A stretch of DNA of 64,000 nt from an uncultured delta proteobacterium (GCA_903907985.1 CAIVQG010000072.1:58577-122576), one strand, 5' to 3'. Shown: positions 47,259-57,029, numbered from the stretch's first letter. A program made the numbers and translations. The notes: a model not told the origin generated them from the letters alone.

Positions 47259-48440
47259 CTACTCAGCGGACGCGAATTCGTCCTGATCCTCATAGACCAT
47301 CGCTTTCGAACCGAACGCCCTGATGATGTATCCACCGGCAGCGCCACAGGCATAGGCAAATACAACAGTTACCGCAATGCCGGCAAGCTGTGCCGTTGCG
47401 ATGCCGGGAACAACAAATATCGCTATCAGGCCGCCGAGCAAGCCCGGCATTCCGTGCAGATTGTGTACGCCGCATGTATCGACAATTTTAAGCATTGCTT
47501 GAAGCCTCGGCTGGATCACAACATAGCCGATAACGCACAGTGCGCCGGCAAGAAGGCCTATCCCGAAGGCTACGGGCGTGGTGACCAGATTGCAAGTCGC
47601 GCCGATAGCTACGCCGCCGGCCAGAGCCGCGTTAGCCATGTCGGCGATAGACGGCCTGCCTTTCCGGAGCGCCGCGCTCAGAATGTAGGTCATGACTGTC
47701 GCGCCGCAAAGCGACATCACCGTGTTGACAATGGTCTGCTGGAACTGTTCGGCCGGTACAACCGCGCTGCAGAAACTCGGCCAGAAGAGCCACAACACCA
47801 TCGACCCAATCATGGAAAAACGGTCGGAAGTATCATCGCTTTGGACCGCAACATTCAAATGCTCTGTTTTGGTAAAAGCCATCGCCAGACCCAGCCCGAA
47901 ATAGGCGCCGAAGGCGTGAATAATAATCGAACCCGCCGAATCCTGAAAGCCTTTCGTGATTCCCAGGCCGCCGTCGAGAACAAGCCACTCATTGATCATA
48001 TATGCAGGTACGATTACCAGAGCAAGAAGCGCATACTGGTATAGTTTGAGCCTGCCGAGCACTGCGCCCATCGCAATAAGGGCTGCGGCAACGGCAAATT
48101 CGGCAAAAAGAAGCGATTTGATGGTATCTGCCGGGAAAGCCTCTGAAGACAATACACCGGTGGAACGAAGAAGCATATAAGCCGGCAAGCCCAGAGCCAC
48201 TACCAGGTAGGTGCCGGTTGTCGCACTGTATCCGTATTTTTTTACGAATACCATCAGGAACCCGAAACCGACCAGAAGCATGGCGAGGATATGGATTGAA
48301 AAATTATACTGCTGAACCTGCCGCAAACCGTCGGCCGCGGCCATATTGGCAAATGCACCAGCGGGATACAATAGAAGAACTGCCAGGGAACACATCAGAA
48401 ACAAATGAGATTTTTTCAAGACGAAGACTCCTTTCAACAA
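47259..48440 (-). CDS. Rh-type ammonium/CO2 channel family protein
   Basis: IIIHAFGAYFGLGLA, MIGSMVLWLFWPSFCSAV, DTCGVHNLHGMPGLLGG, which are Rh-type rather than AmtB-type signatures; multiple TM segments. Confidence 0.88.
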   Translation of the reverse strand: MLKGVFVLKKSHLFLMCSLAVLLLYPAGAFANMAAADGLRQVQQYNFSIHILAMLLVGFGFLMVFVKKYGYSATTGTYLVVALGLPAYMLLRSTGVLSSEAFPADTIKSLLFAEFAVAAALIAMGAVLGRLKLYQYALLALVIVPAYMINEWLVLDGGLGITKGFQDSAGSIIIHAFGAYFGLGLAMAFTKTEHLNVAVQSDDTSDRFSMIGSMVLWLFWPSFCSAVVPAEQFQQTIVNTVMSLCGATVMTYILSAALRKGRPSIADMANAALAGGVAIGATCNLVTTPVAFGIGLLAGALCVIGYVVIQPRLQAMLKIVDTCGVHNLHGMPGLLGGLIAIFVVPGIATAQLAGIAVTVVFAYACGAAGGYIIRAFGSKAMVYEDQDEFASAE

Positions 48441-48495
48441 TAGGTTTGCAGGGCCTATATATTAATAGTCAGTCTTCGTCAAAACATTATAACTC

Positions 48496-48837
48496 TTAAT
48501 CCTCCTTGTCGGGCGTATCTTTGCGTACTTCGGCAATCCACTCGTTGACACTCTTATTTTCTTGCCTGGCGGCTAAAGCTATCATGCTGTGAAGTGCTGA
48601 ACTAACACGCACAACAGAGCGGCCAGTAAAAGGCTTTTCCGGTTCTTCGTTTTTTTCGGCACAGCTCTTAAGATAAAAGTCAACGGCTTCCTCAAAGGCT
48701 TGTTTAATTTCCTTCACAGAATCAGCATGAAAAGTTATGATATGGCGAATATCGGAAACACGGCCAATAAGACATTCGTCTTTCTCACTGTATTCAATCT
48801 TTGCGGTATAGCCTTTATACGTCATTGGCTTGTTCAT
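48496..48837 (-). CDS. HicB-family antitoxin-like protein
   Basis: MTYKGYTAKIEYSEKDECLIGRVSDIRHIITFHADSVKEIKQAFEEAVDFYL; C-terminal RHH-like SSALHSMIALAARQENKSVNEWI. Confidence 0.88.
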   Translation of the reverse strand: MNKPMTYKGYTAKIEYSEKDECLIGRVSDIRHIITFHADSVKEIKQAFEEAVDFYLKSCAEKNEEPEKPFTGRSVVRVSSALHSMIALAARQENKSVNEWIAEVRKDTPDKED

Positions 48838-48954
48838 GGTTTCATCTCCGGTTGTTCCATAAATCTACACGCAGTTCCTACATGGCTTAACTTCCAACAG
48901 AAACCCACTGTATTTTTCTAGTGGGATTCTTCTATTGGTGTATGAACGTACTAT

Positions 48955-49185
48955 TTACCGGTTGGTTCCCAATTCTTTGACAATTGGTTCCAGCTGAATC
49001 ATGAGTTCATTAAATACCGCCGGTGGAACATCAAGTCCCAATTGCTTGAAATATTGTTCGCCTTTAGTCCTGATTTCCTTCAATGTTGCCAAAGGATCAG
49101 CAGCTTCCAAACAAGCATTTAAAACTTCTTGAGCTGCCAGTAACGTCAGCTTCTTTTGTTCCTTCTTCATTTGCCTTTTCTTCAT
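48955..49185 (-). CDS. Hypothetical protein
   Basis: 76 aa ORF with SD-like GGAGAAA upstream; no recognised domain. Confidence 0.4.
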   Translation of the reverse strand: MKKRQMKKEQKKLTLLAAQEVLNACLEAADPLATLKEIRTKGEQYFKQLGLDVPPAVFNELMIQLEPIVKELGTNR

Positions 49186-49323
49186 TTATTTCTCCTTTAT
49201 CACTTATAAACTTCCTATTTCTCCCGACGCTGTAGGTTGAGATTTGTTTTCTCCGTTTACCTGTTCGATATAATACCACCAGAACCCATACTGCCGTAAG
49301 AAAAAGGAATTATTATGTTTACT

Positions 49324-49650
49324 CTATTCGATATTGGCACTGACAACAGATCCCATTTGCATCATATCGATTGTCTGACCTTCTTTTAACTTTGTAAGAT
49401 CGGTTACTTTTCCAGTCTTGTTGGTAGTGTTGGTGTTGTTAAATATTTTAATTAATTTAGCATCAGCCACAATATTCTTGCCGGCATTTTCTGGTTTACC
49501 ATTGATTGTTTTGGTTTGAAGTTTGTTTGCCTTGATGTAATCCCACAACTTTTTGGTTATTTCAGTGCGAGGGAGTGAGCTAGCTCCCAGGAATGCCGCC
49601 AAGTCCGCTTTCAATTTTACCGGTTTATTCAATCCTTTTTCTTCTGCCAT
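49324..49650 (-). CDS. SWIB/MDM2-domain protein
   Basis: LAAFLGASSLPRTEITKKLWDYIKANKLQ...KNIVADAKLIKIF. Confidence 0.85.
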   Translation of the reverse strand: MAEEKGLNKPVKLKADLAAFLGASSLPRTEITKKLWDYIKANKLQTKTINGKPENAGKNIVADAKLIKIFNNTNTTNKTGKVTDLTKLKEGQTIDMMQMGSVVSANIE

Positions 49651-49939
49651 GGTTATGCCTCCATTCTTTAGTTTGATCAGATATTGCGGCGGATGTATAC
49701 GAACATTCAGTATTGTATGTCAAGGAAATCTTGACCACCGTCAAATGCTGCTTATCACTTCAAATCAGCAACTTTAATCTACCATGCCAATATGTGTGTT
49801 ACAAAGCAATTTCATATCTTTAAAGATGCACTATTTTATAAGCAGCATACTAAGCACTTAAAAACTGCTTGGATGTCTCTATGATCAGTGATATTTATAA
49901 AAACATCCTGATCTGAAGACTCGATTATTTGTGAGCATC

Positions 49940-50005
49940 ATGAAAGCAAGATTTATAACGTTTGCAGAAGAAGCAGAAGATGATCTGCGTTTAAGACAAT
50001 TCTAA
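49940..50005 (+). CDS. Candidate mini-ORF (21 aa) upstream of radical SAM gene
   Basis: MKARFITFAEEAEDDLRLRQF*; 47 nt before the radical SAM start; no strong SD. Confidence 0.2.
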   Translation: MKARFITFAEEAEDDLRLRQF

Positions 50006-50052
50006 AAAAAGCCTGCGGGTAGCCCTATCCTTTTAAAATAAATGGCAGGATT

Positions 50053-51075
50053 ATGTTCGATTCCATAAAACAATTTTTAAATGAACAGCCACCCCGGTTG
50101 CAATGGCTGCAGATAGAAGTGACCTCTCGCTGCAACGCTTCTTGCGTCTACTGCCCGCGTACTGTTTATCGTAAGAACTGGATCAACCGAGACTTCCCTC
50201 CTGATCTTTTCAAATCGCTTTATCCATCCCTGGGTAAAGCCAGGATCGTGCATTTGCAGGGGTGGGGCGAGCCTTTTCTCCACCCTGAAATCTTTTCAAT
50301 GATCCGCATGACAAGACAGGTGGGATGCAAAGTCTATACAACCACTAACGGCACACTCATGACGGATAATGTCATAGAAGAAATAATTAATTCCGGCCTC
50401 AGTATGATATCATTTTCCCTTGCTGGTTTTGGTGAAACTAACGCAAGAATCAGACCAGGCACCGACAGTGAAGAGGTAATAAACTCTGTTGAAAGAATCA
50501 ATATGAAAAAGAGGGAGCTCGGAAAGAAATACCCGAAAATTCATCTTGCCTATATTCTTCTGAACTCAACAATTCAGGATGTCAGACTAATACACGAGAA
50601 GTTAGCTGGAACTGGAATCGAAGAAGTCATAATAAGCACACTTGATTTTGTACCGGAAGAAAATCTTCAGATTGAGGCCATCCGCCCGGGAATTGATTCA
50701 AATTACTCATATATATTGAATGAACTGAACCTGGCTTCAGAGCTTTGCAGCAAGGCCGGGCTGAAGTTATATTACAGGCTGCCCTATCCTGACATATTAA
50801 ATCCCCTGTGCACTGAGAAGGTTTTGAAATCTGCGTATATCGGATCAGGAGGGGATGTTTTCCCGTGCGCATACATGGCCTTGTCGGCCAGAGACGTTTC
50901 ACATATGTCTGACGGGGGGATGGTTCCTTATAAAGGGTTTTCGACAGGCTCTCTCAGGGAAACATCTTTTCCGAAGATATGGCATGGAAATGATTCACGC
51001 CAATTCCGGAATTCTTTTTTTACCGGCGGATACTTCCCTATGTGCAGAGCCTGCCCGAAAAGAATGGAAGAATAG
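50053..51075 (+). CDS. Radical SAM protein with C-terminal SPASM-like Cys cluster
   Basis: EVTSRCNASCVYC; C-terminal CTEKVLKSAYIGSGGDVFPCAYMAL...CRACPKRMEE. Confidence 0.88.
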   Translation: MFDSIKQFLNEQPPRLQWLQIEVTSRCNASCVYCPRTVYRKNWINRDFPPDLFKSLYPSLGKARIVHLQGWGEPFLHPEIFSMIRMTRQVGCKVYTTTNGTLMTDNVIEEIINSGLSMISFSLAGFGETNARIRPGTDSEEVINSVERINMKKRELGKKYPKIHLAYILLNSTIQDVRLIHEKLAGTGIEEVIISTLDFVPEENLQIEAIRPGIDSNYSYILNELNLASELCSKAGLKLYYRLPYPDILNPLCTEKVLKSAYIGSGGDVFPCAYMALSARDVSHMSDGGMVPYKGFSTGSLRETSFPKIWHGNDSRQFRNSFFTGGYFPMCRACPKRMEE

Positions 51076-51169
51076 ATTATAAATTGCATTTGTATCGTTT
51101 CAATAAATAATCAAAGATTTATATTTACAATCATCAAATATTATTTTTTACCAATAAAAAGGATAAAAC

Positions 51170-51439
51170 ATGCGAACCGATGAATATGAAATTTCAATAT
51201 ATAGAGAAATCGATGTGTGTAAAAGAATGATTATCGGATTAAAAAATACCCTTGCCGTGATAGAAAACAAACACAATCAAAGCAGTAATATTTTTTCTAA
51301 AGAACATGAATCTGGAACTGATCATGGTTGTAAAGAGGATTGCAGAGAATGGAAAGACAATTATGACGCCTTGAAAAGATGGGAGGAAAAACTGGCGCAG
51401 TATGAAAAACTATACAGGTCTGATAAAATAAATAGTTAA
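51170..51439 (+). CDS. Hypothetical coiled-coil-like small protein
   Basis: 89 aa following the radical SAM gene on the same strand. Confidence 0.45.
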   Translation: MRTDEYEISIYREIDVCKRMIIGLKNTLAVIENKHNQSSNIFSKEHESGTDHGCKEDCREWKDNYDALKRWEEKLAQYEKLYRSDKINS

Positions 51440-51543
51440 ATCAATATATTCCAATCATAACAACATCGCTTCGATAAAATGCCTTTCACTTTACTTGAGT
51501 GATCTTTTAAAATATTTTAGAATCATTTTAGGGGATAATTGAT

Positions 51544-52473
51544 TCATGCGGCAACGCTTATGGCTTGGGCAAGCAGACCGGAAACGATTTTTTCTGCCTC
51601 TGCCAGGGCCTGATTGGTTTGAGCGATTTCAAGATCCGCCGAGTGGTCGAAAGCCTGATGCAGATGTTGTTCTTGCTGCTTGGCCAATAGTTTTAGCTGG
51701 GCAACTAAAATGCGCACTTCCTGGGCAAACTTCCGGTCGGCGTCGGCAGCTGCGGTGTTTGAAGAAATTTCAGATGCATTGTTCTGTATATCTGTTATCA
51801 ACTTTTGCCTCTGGGTATCTTTCTGATCTTCTCGTGTATTTTTTTCCTGCACCGCGTCTGTTGGAGTCTTCGATGTGATGTCCGGCGCAGCGCTTTCGCC
51901 GTTTTCTCCCTTTTCTCCGGAGGCAGCAAGTTCACCAGAAACAGTCGCTGCAGATACTGCCAGCGACGCTACGGCGCCACCAGCCTTGCCATCGTTTTGG
52001 GCTGTAGTTGATATATTCGTATCGATAGAGGTGACGGCCGCTGCCGCACTATCAGGGGATGATTTGACACCTGCGGCACCAGATGAATATTCGCGTGCTG
52101 CCACAGCCAGTTCCTTGGACAGTTGGGCAATCTGCTTCGCGATCATTTTGGGATCGCCTCCCATCATTTTCAGCATCTTTATTTGTTCTTTAATGCGCCT
52201 GACTTTTTCTTCCGCCGCTGCTTTTGCCGACTTCGCCATGTTACTCTTGCTGGAACGCAATTGAGTTATAACCTCGTTAGCCTCATCAATTTGCTTTTTA
52301 AGGAAATTGGCTTTTTCGGGGTCATTCTGTTTAATAGAGTCCAGAACGATTTGTTGCGACGTGTTTGACTTTCTGCCGGACAGCATTGGAGCGACAGAGA
52401 AATAGAAATCTGTTTTAGCGGCTACGATCACTGGCGAAGTCCTTGTTGTTGTTCTTATGATTTTAATCGGCAA
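51544..52473 (-). CDS. Hypothetical Ala-rich coiled-coil protein
   Basis: 309 aa; long helical segments (KANFLKKQIDEANEVITQLRSSKSNMAKSAKAAAEEKVRRIKEQIKMLK). Confidence 0.55.
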   Translation of the reverse strand: MPIKIIRTTTRTSPVIVAAKTDFYFSVAPMLSGRKSNTSQQIVLDSIKQNDPEKANFLKKQIDEANEVITQLRSSKSNMAKSAKAAAEEKVRRIKEQIKMLKMMGGDPKMIAKQIAQLSKELAVAAREYSSGAAGVKSSPDSAAAAVTSIDTNISTTAQNDGKAGGAVASLAVSAATVSGELAASGEKGENGESAAPDITSKTPTDAVQEKNTREDQKDTQRQKLITDIQNNASEISSNTAAADADRKFAQEVRILVAQLKLLAKQQEQHLHQAFDHSADLEIAQTNQALAEAEKIVSGLLAQAISVAA

Positions 52474-52613
52474 AATTGGCTAGAACTTAAATGATTGAAT
52501 AAATAGTGACGGCGCTCTATTTACAGTAGTGGTTGTTTAATCGAGCTCCATAATTTCATTTCTGTGCCATGTACGCACTGCTTTTTTCAATAAACCATCT
52601 ATCCAACGCAGAG

Positions 52614-53084
52614 CTATTTAACGCATTTATCGATTGAATGATCTTTACACGTCGCCCCGTCTGTCCAGATCGCCCCGATCAGTATTGCCGCCTCCAAATG
52701 TGTGTTGGTGAGGTTTGCCCCTTTCAGATTTGCGTTCATGAACCATGCTTCCTGTGCTATTGCGCTAGTCAGGTTTGCCCCTTGTAAGTTTGCATTGTTG
52801 AGCTTTGTTTTTCTCATGATGGCGAGACTCAGGTTTGCCCCGCTTAGGTTTGCCTTCTCCAGGTTTGTCTCGGTCAGCTGTGCTCCGGTCAGGTTTGCCC
52901 CTTGCAGATTTGCCCCAACGTGTTCTTGCCAACGTATATCTACATAGCTCAGGTCGCAACCGGGACATGAATGTGTCAACACAAATTTCAGCCAGTGCTC
53001 ACGATCAAAAGCATGCGCCCCGCTAACCGATAAAATCACGACCATCAAAACCGCCATAAATGCTAATGTCGTAAACTTTTTCAT
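52614..53084 (-). CDS. Exported pentapeptide-repeat protein
   Basis: Signal peptide MKKFTTLAFMAVLMVVILSVSGAHA; repeats GANLQGANLTGAQLTETNLEKANLSGANLS. Confidence 0.85.
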   Translation of the reverse strand: MKKFTTLAFMAVLMVVILSVSGAHAFDREHWLKFVLTHSCPGCDLSYVDIRWQEHVGANLQGANLTGAQLTETNLEKANLSGANLSLAIMRKTKLNNANLQGANLTSAIAQEAWFMNANLKGANLTNTHLEAAILIGAIWTDGATCKDHSIDKCVK

Positions 53085-53265
53085 TTTAAATTTTCCTTCA
53101 GAAGAGCATTTTTCTCTTATGTAAATATTCAATGTGAAACTGAGGGACAGTTGTCACTCATACATCTTACCTCTTAAAATAGATAGGTTGCCACAGAGCG
53201 CGAGGTGCTCCTCGCAGTGACAACAATGTGGGCAAAGGAAGCGCGACACGGGGAAACGGAATAAA

Positions 53266-54561
53266 TTAATATTGCGTCTTTGCCGCCCTGTTGGCCGTAG
53301 CAATTGCCTGATGCGCCAGATCAATGGACTGCCCCAGCGTGTTTAACGTCTGATCGGGATTATGGAAGCCCATACTGTTTTCCGCCGCGATAAAATCCCA
53401 GTACCACTGAGCCTTACGGACAAGTTCACGCGCCTTCTCCAGTTCTCCCTTGTTGACCCCGAAGGCGGTACCGGCCTTGCCAATCACTTCATGAGCGCGG
53501 GCTACCTTCTGCCCGGCTATCCGCTGTAATTGGAAAACATTGTTTTGAGTTGATTTGACACGATCCAAAAGCCATTGTTCATCCTGTGTATGGCAGGTGC
53601 GGCAGGAGGCTTGAACATGCTTCATCGGCGAGGTTACCCAGTGCGAAGTGTACTTGCGTCCGGCTTCTCGCATATAGGGCATATGGCAATCAGCACAGGA
53701 GACGCCGGATTTTCCATGAACACCATTGCTCCATAATTCAAAATCAGGATGCTGGGCTTTGAGCATTTTTGCCTGAGAATCCGGATGCACCCAGTCCTGC
53801 TCAAAACCGGCCGGTTTACCAGCATAATACGCATAAGTCTGCTCTGCGGTCATGCCTTTATCCCAGGGGAAAACGACACGCTTTGTTTCCGGTTCAAAAT
53901 AATATTCCGCATGACACTGTCCGCAGACATAGCTGCGCATATCCAGGCGCGATGCTTTGGCGACGTCGATGCCGCGTTTTTTCATGGCCTCAGTAAAGGC
54001 GGGATTGATAACCCGCAGTTTCATGGTAACCGGTTCATGACAGTTGGCACAAACAATGGAATGCTTGATCTTCGGCATTAAATCACTTAGTCGTGTTTTG
54101 GCGTAATTCCAGCCCATCTCTTTGTAAATATCGCGCAGGTTGGCCGTTTTACAGGTCATGCACGATCCGGGTGTAGCCGGCCCGATACGTTTTGTTTCTT
54201 TCAAATCCTCCATTGCATAGGGGTGGCCGCGGTCTTCCGCATAATCCTTGCTGAAGGGCATGCCCTTGAAGTTCACCAGAACTTCCGGCTCTTTGGTGGA
54301 TTTCTGATATTTTACGGAACCGCCGAATCCTGTCGGGGACGCCGTCATTTCTTTATTCTTTAAATAGCTGTTGTATTCCAGAGGATAATCTCTGCCCCAA
54401 AAAGCAGGATCATACTCCGTGTCGGGAATGGCCGCCATTTTTATTGTACTGTCCGGAGGCAGTAAATACAGCCGCACCAGAATGATTATGGAAACGATTA
54501 AAAAAATCCCCAGCAGACCTTTTAAAATGATATTATTACTTTTCAACTTTAATACCTCCAT
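53266..54561 (-). CDS. nrfA: Ammonia-forming cytochrome c nitrite reductase catalytic subunit (start revised)
   Basis: Heme motifs CMTCK, CANCH, CGQCH, CADCH, CRTCH; adjacent nrfH. Confidence 0.95.
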   Translation of the reverse strand: MEVLKLKSNNIILKGLLGIFLIVSIIILVRLYLLPPDSTIKMAAIPDTEYDPAFWGRDYPLEYNSYLKNKEMTASPTGFGGSVKYQKSTKEPEVLVNFKGMPFSKDYAEDRGHPYAMEDLKETKRIGPATPGSCMTCKTANLRDIYKEMGWNYAKTRLSDLMPKIKHSIVCANCHEPVTMKLRVINPAFTEAMKKRGIDVAKASRLDMRSYVCGQCHAEYYFEPETKRVVFPWDKGMTAEQTYAYYAGKPAGFEQDWVHPDSQAKMLKAQHPDFELWSNGVHGKSGVSCADCHMPYMREAGRKYTSHWVTSPMKHVQASCRTCHTQDEQWLLDRVKSTQNNVFQLQRIAGQKVARAHEVIGKAGTAFGVNKGELEKARELVRKAQWYWDFIAAENSMGFHNPDQTLNTLGQSIDLAHQAIATANRAAKTQY

Positions 54562-55012
54562 CGTCTTGTCCTCTGCCGTGAACCAGATACCGGTGACACT
54601 GCAAACAATCAACGTTTTTTTGTATCATCTGAGTGCCGGAAATGGTTGAAGCATGACAGCGAAAACAGTTTCCATTAATGATTTGACGACCCTGGAAGGT
54701 TAGCCCGATGCCTGCCGGATAATCGCGCGTCGTTTCATGGATAAGATCGTTCAGGCCGGCGCGTGTTTTATAGATTACTTTACCGGCAATATGTGTGTCC
54801 GGCAGATGACATTCAATGCAGTCAAACTGATGATGATTGGATATTTGCCAGCGGGTGTGCACAAGTTTCATGCTGTGACACGATCCGCAAAACCGGGCAT
54901 CGCCGGACTGATGATACGCCCCAACAGCGATTGCCGTCACAACAATACCGATTATAATACCGGGAATTAGTACTTTGAATGTTATTCGTTTGCGGTCATT
55001 TCCGATAATCAT
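54536..55012 (-). CDS. nrfH: NapC/NirT-type tetraheme cytochrome, NrfA electron donor
   Basis: N-terminal TM; CGSCH, CIECH, CFRCH, CLQCH. Confidence 0.92.
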   Translation of the reverse strand: MIIGNDRKRITFKVLIPGIIIGIVVTAIAVGAYHQSGDARFCGSCHSMKLVHTRWQISNHHQFDCIECHLPDTHIAGKVIYKTRAGLNDLIHETTRDYPAGIGLTFQGRQIINGNCFRCHASTISGTQMIQKNVDCLQCHRYLVHGRGQDDGGIKVEK

Positions 55013-55195
55013 AATCTCTGCACCGTGCCTGGTTAATTGTGCGGTTGATGTTTACTCAACAGTCTAACTGAAAATTGATTTTAAAGATTAACTTAAAACA
55101 AGTCAATGAAAAATATAGGTGGATGAGAAACAGAAATGCTGATCACTGTCCAAAGACAGCGCCGCCGCACCCAGTATTTAGCGGGTACGATTGTC

Positions 55196-55224
55196 TTGAC
55201 TTACCAAAGCGCGTTTCCTATACT
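55196..55224 (+). promoter_or_regulatory. Sigma70-type promoter TTGACT-N17-TATACT (family member G)
   Basis: TTGACTTACCAAAGCGCGTTTCCTATACT upstream of enoyl-CoA hydratase gene. Confidence 0.82.
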
Positions 55225-55348
55225 GCATTCCATCAAAAGTAATATCTTATCAAACGGGCGCCCGAAAAGGTATGCGTTGGAAGTTGAATTTCTTCATTAA
55301 CATCAATCGTGAGTGATCAATTGCGGCTTGAAGAAGGGAGACAGTTTT

Positions 55349-56146
55349 ATGAAAGTACTAATGGAAAAACAGGACAACGTCTGCACAATAATTATCAACA
55401 GGCCGGAACGCCGAAATGCTGTGGACAGGGAAACAGCAGAACAGTTTGTCAAGTGCTTCGATGATTTTGAGAACGACGATACGCTTCTGGCTGCCGTTTT
55501 ATGGGGAGCCGGGGGTAATTTTTGCGCCGGTGCAGATCTGAAGGCTGTCTCCGGGATAAATGAGAACAAGGCCAACAACCTGAACGTGGACATGTCCAAA
55601 CCTGGGCCGATGGGTCCCAGTCGCATGAAGACGTCCAAACCGGTTATAGCAGCAGTATCAGGTTATGCCGTGGCCGGAGGTCTGGAATTGGCCTGCTGGT
55701 GTGATCTGCGTGTTGCCGAGCGGGATGCGGTTTTCGGGGTTTTTTGCCGGCGTTTCGGAGTTCCCCTGATCGACGGCGGCACTCAGCGCCTGCCCCGACT
55801 AATCGGCATGAGCCGCGCTCTGGACATGATCATCACCGGACGTGCCGTAAGCGCGGAAGAAGCCCATGCCATGGGGCTGGCCAACCGGGTTGTGGAACGG
55901 GGCAAAGGCCGCAGTGAAGCCGAAGCGCTGGCTGCTCAAATCGCTGCTTTTCCCCAATCCTGCATGCGCAGTGACAGAGAGGCCGTTTATCGCGGTTTTG
56001 ATCTGCCTATAGACGATGCCATGGCCCTTGAATTCCGACTGGGTATGGACGTGATAGCGGGAGGAGAAACTCTCGCCGGTGCGAAAAGTTTTGCGTCCGG
56101 CCTCGGAAAGCATGGCCGATTCGGAGAAAAATCGGAAGGTAATTAA
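55349..56146 (+). CDS. Enoyl-CoA hydratase/isomerase family protein (start revised)
   Basis: IINRPERRNAVDRETAEQF, AAVLWGAGGNFCAGADLKA, AAVSGYAVAGGLELACWCDLRVA. Confidence 0.93.
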   Translation: MKVLMEKQDNVCTIIINRPERRNAVDRETAEQFVKCFDDFENDDTLLAAVLWGAGGNFCAGADLKAVSGINENKANNLNVDMSKPGPMGPSRMKTSKPVIAAVSGYAVAGGLELACWCDLRVAERDAVFGVFCRRFGVPLIDGGTQRLPRLIGMSRALDMIITGRAVSAEEAHAMGLANRVVERGKGRSEAEALAAQIAAFPQSCMRSDREAVYRGFDLPIDDAMALEFRLGMDVIAGGETLAGAKSFASGLGKHGRFGEKSEGN

Positions 56147-56220
56147 GGGGACAACGGTTCTAATTAATTCTTTTTTCGGCGATCTATCTTAATCAAAGAT
56201 AACCTTCCCTATAATTGCGA

Positions 56221-56667
56221 GGCACTGATCTTGCGGTAAAGGAGTTTGAACAGGCGGCAGGATTGGCGCCGGATTGGCCGGAGATTTATTACAACCTGGG
56301 GAGTGCGCAGTCCAAATCCTTTGATTATACATCGGCAATGAAAAGCTACCAGCGCTACCTGGATATGGCGCCGCAATCGCCGGTCTGATACAATAATATA
56401 CAGCGGTTGGAGCAGCGGTGCTGCAGGTGCTTCTACCGCTGAACAGGGCATGGAGCGGGGCTTTAACCGAATTGTTGAACCACCCCAGGTGATTTTTCTT
56501 CGCTGCTCTGGTAGCACGCTGGTTTGATGCGGACGGACTGATGCTGCAAAAATTGGTTCACCCCCCCCAATTACGATGACATCCAACTTCATTCCGCTTT
56601 TGCCAAGGATATGCTTAAATTAATTATCCAGTACCGCACCCGCGTGGAGGAAATAGCGGCCAGGTAA
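56221..56667 (+). pseudogene. Frameshifted TPR-containing protein remnant
   Basis: GTDLAVKEFEQAAGLAPDWPEIYYNLGSAQSKSFDYTSAMKSYQRYLDMAPQSPV*YNNIQRLEQR, another frame GAAGASTAEQGMERGFNRIVEPPQVIF, then back in frame YDDIQLHSAFAKDMLKLIIQYRTRVEEIAAR*. Confidence 0.75.
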
Positions 56668-56753
56668 AACGGTCAGGACCATCAGTGGACATGGGGACGA
56701 TAGTAAACAAGGAATTCCGAGGGACGCTTTTTCCGCGTCACTCTCTCTTCGGT

Positions 56754-57029
56754 TCAAGTCATATCGATGGTGTGGATCTTCAGCAGAAACTCTTTGAACT
56801 GCTGTTTTGTCGTCTCTTTGATGGACTCGAGTTTAACAATCACTGCTTTATTGTAAAATGTATATCCATCTTCGATCATTTCCGGATCATTGTCATCGTC
56901 AATGAAGCGCTCCATAAACTTCATGGTGTACTTTTTCGCCTCAGCTTCGTCTTTGGCAGTGACTAAATAATGATGCTGTTCCACCTCCTCATCTTTAGTC
57001 TCGCTGATTTTAACCCTGTAGTCAGGCAT
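56754..57029 (-). CDS. Hypothetical protein
   Basis: 91 aa; MPDYRVKISETKDEEVEQHHYLVTAKDEAEAKKYTMKFMERFIDDD; GGAGAGA SD upstream. Confidence 0.55.
   Translation of the reverse strand: MPDYRVKISETKDEEVEQHHYLVTAKDEAEAKKYTMKFMERFIDDDNDPEMIEDGYTFYNKAVIVKLESIKETTKQQFKEFLLKIHTIDMT

Noticed and set aside
47253-48044. Long + strand ORF (263 aa)
   Set aside because: Antisense to the Rh channel gene; basic low-complexity shadow ORF
56209-56592. Minus-strand ORF of 127 aa
   Set aside because: Antisense to a remnant with clear TPR coding character on the + strand
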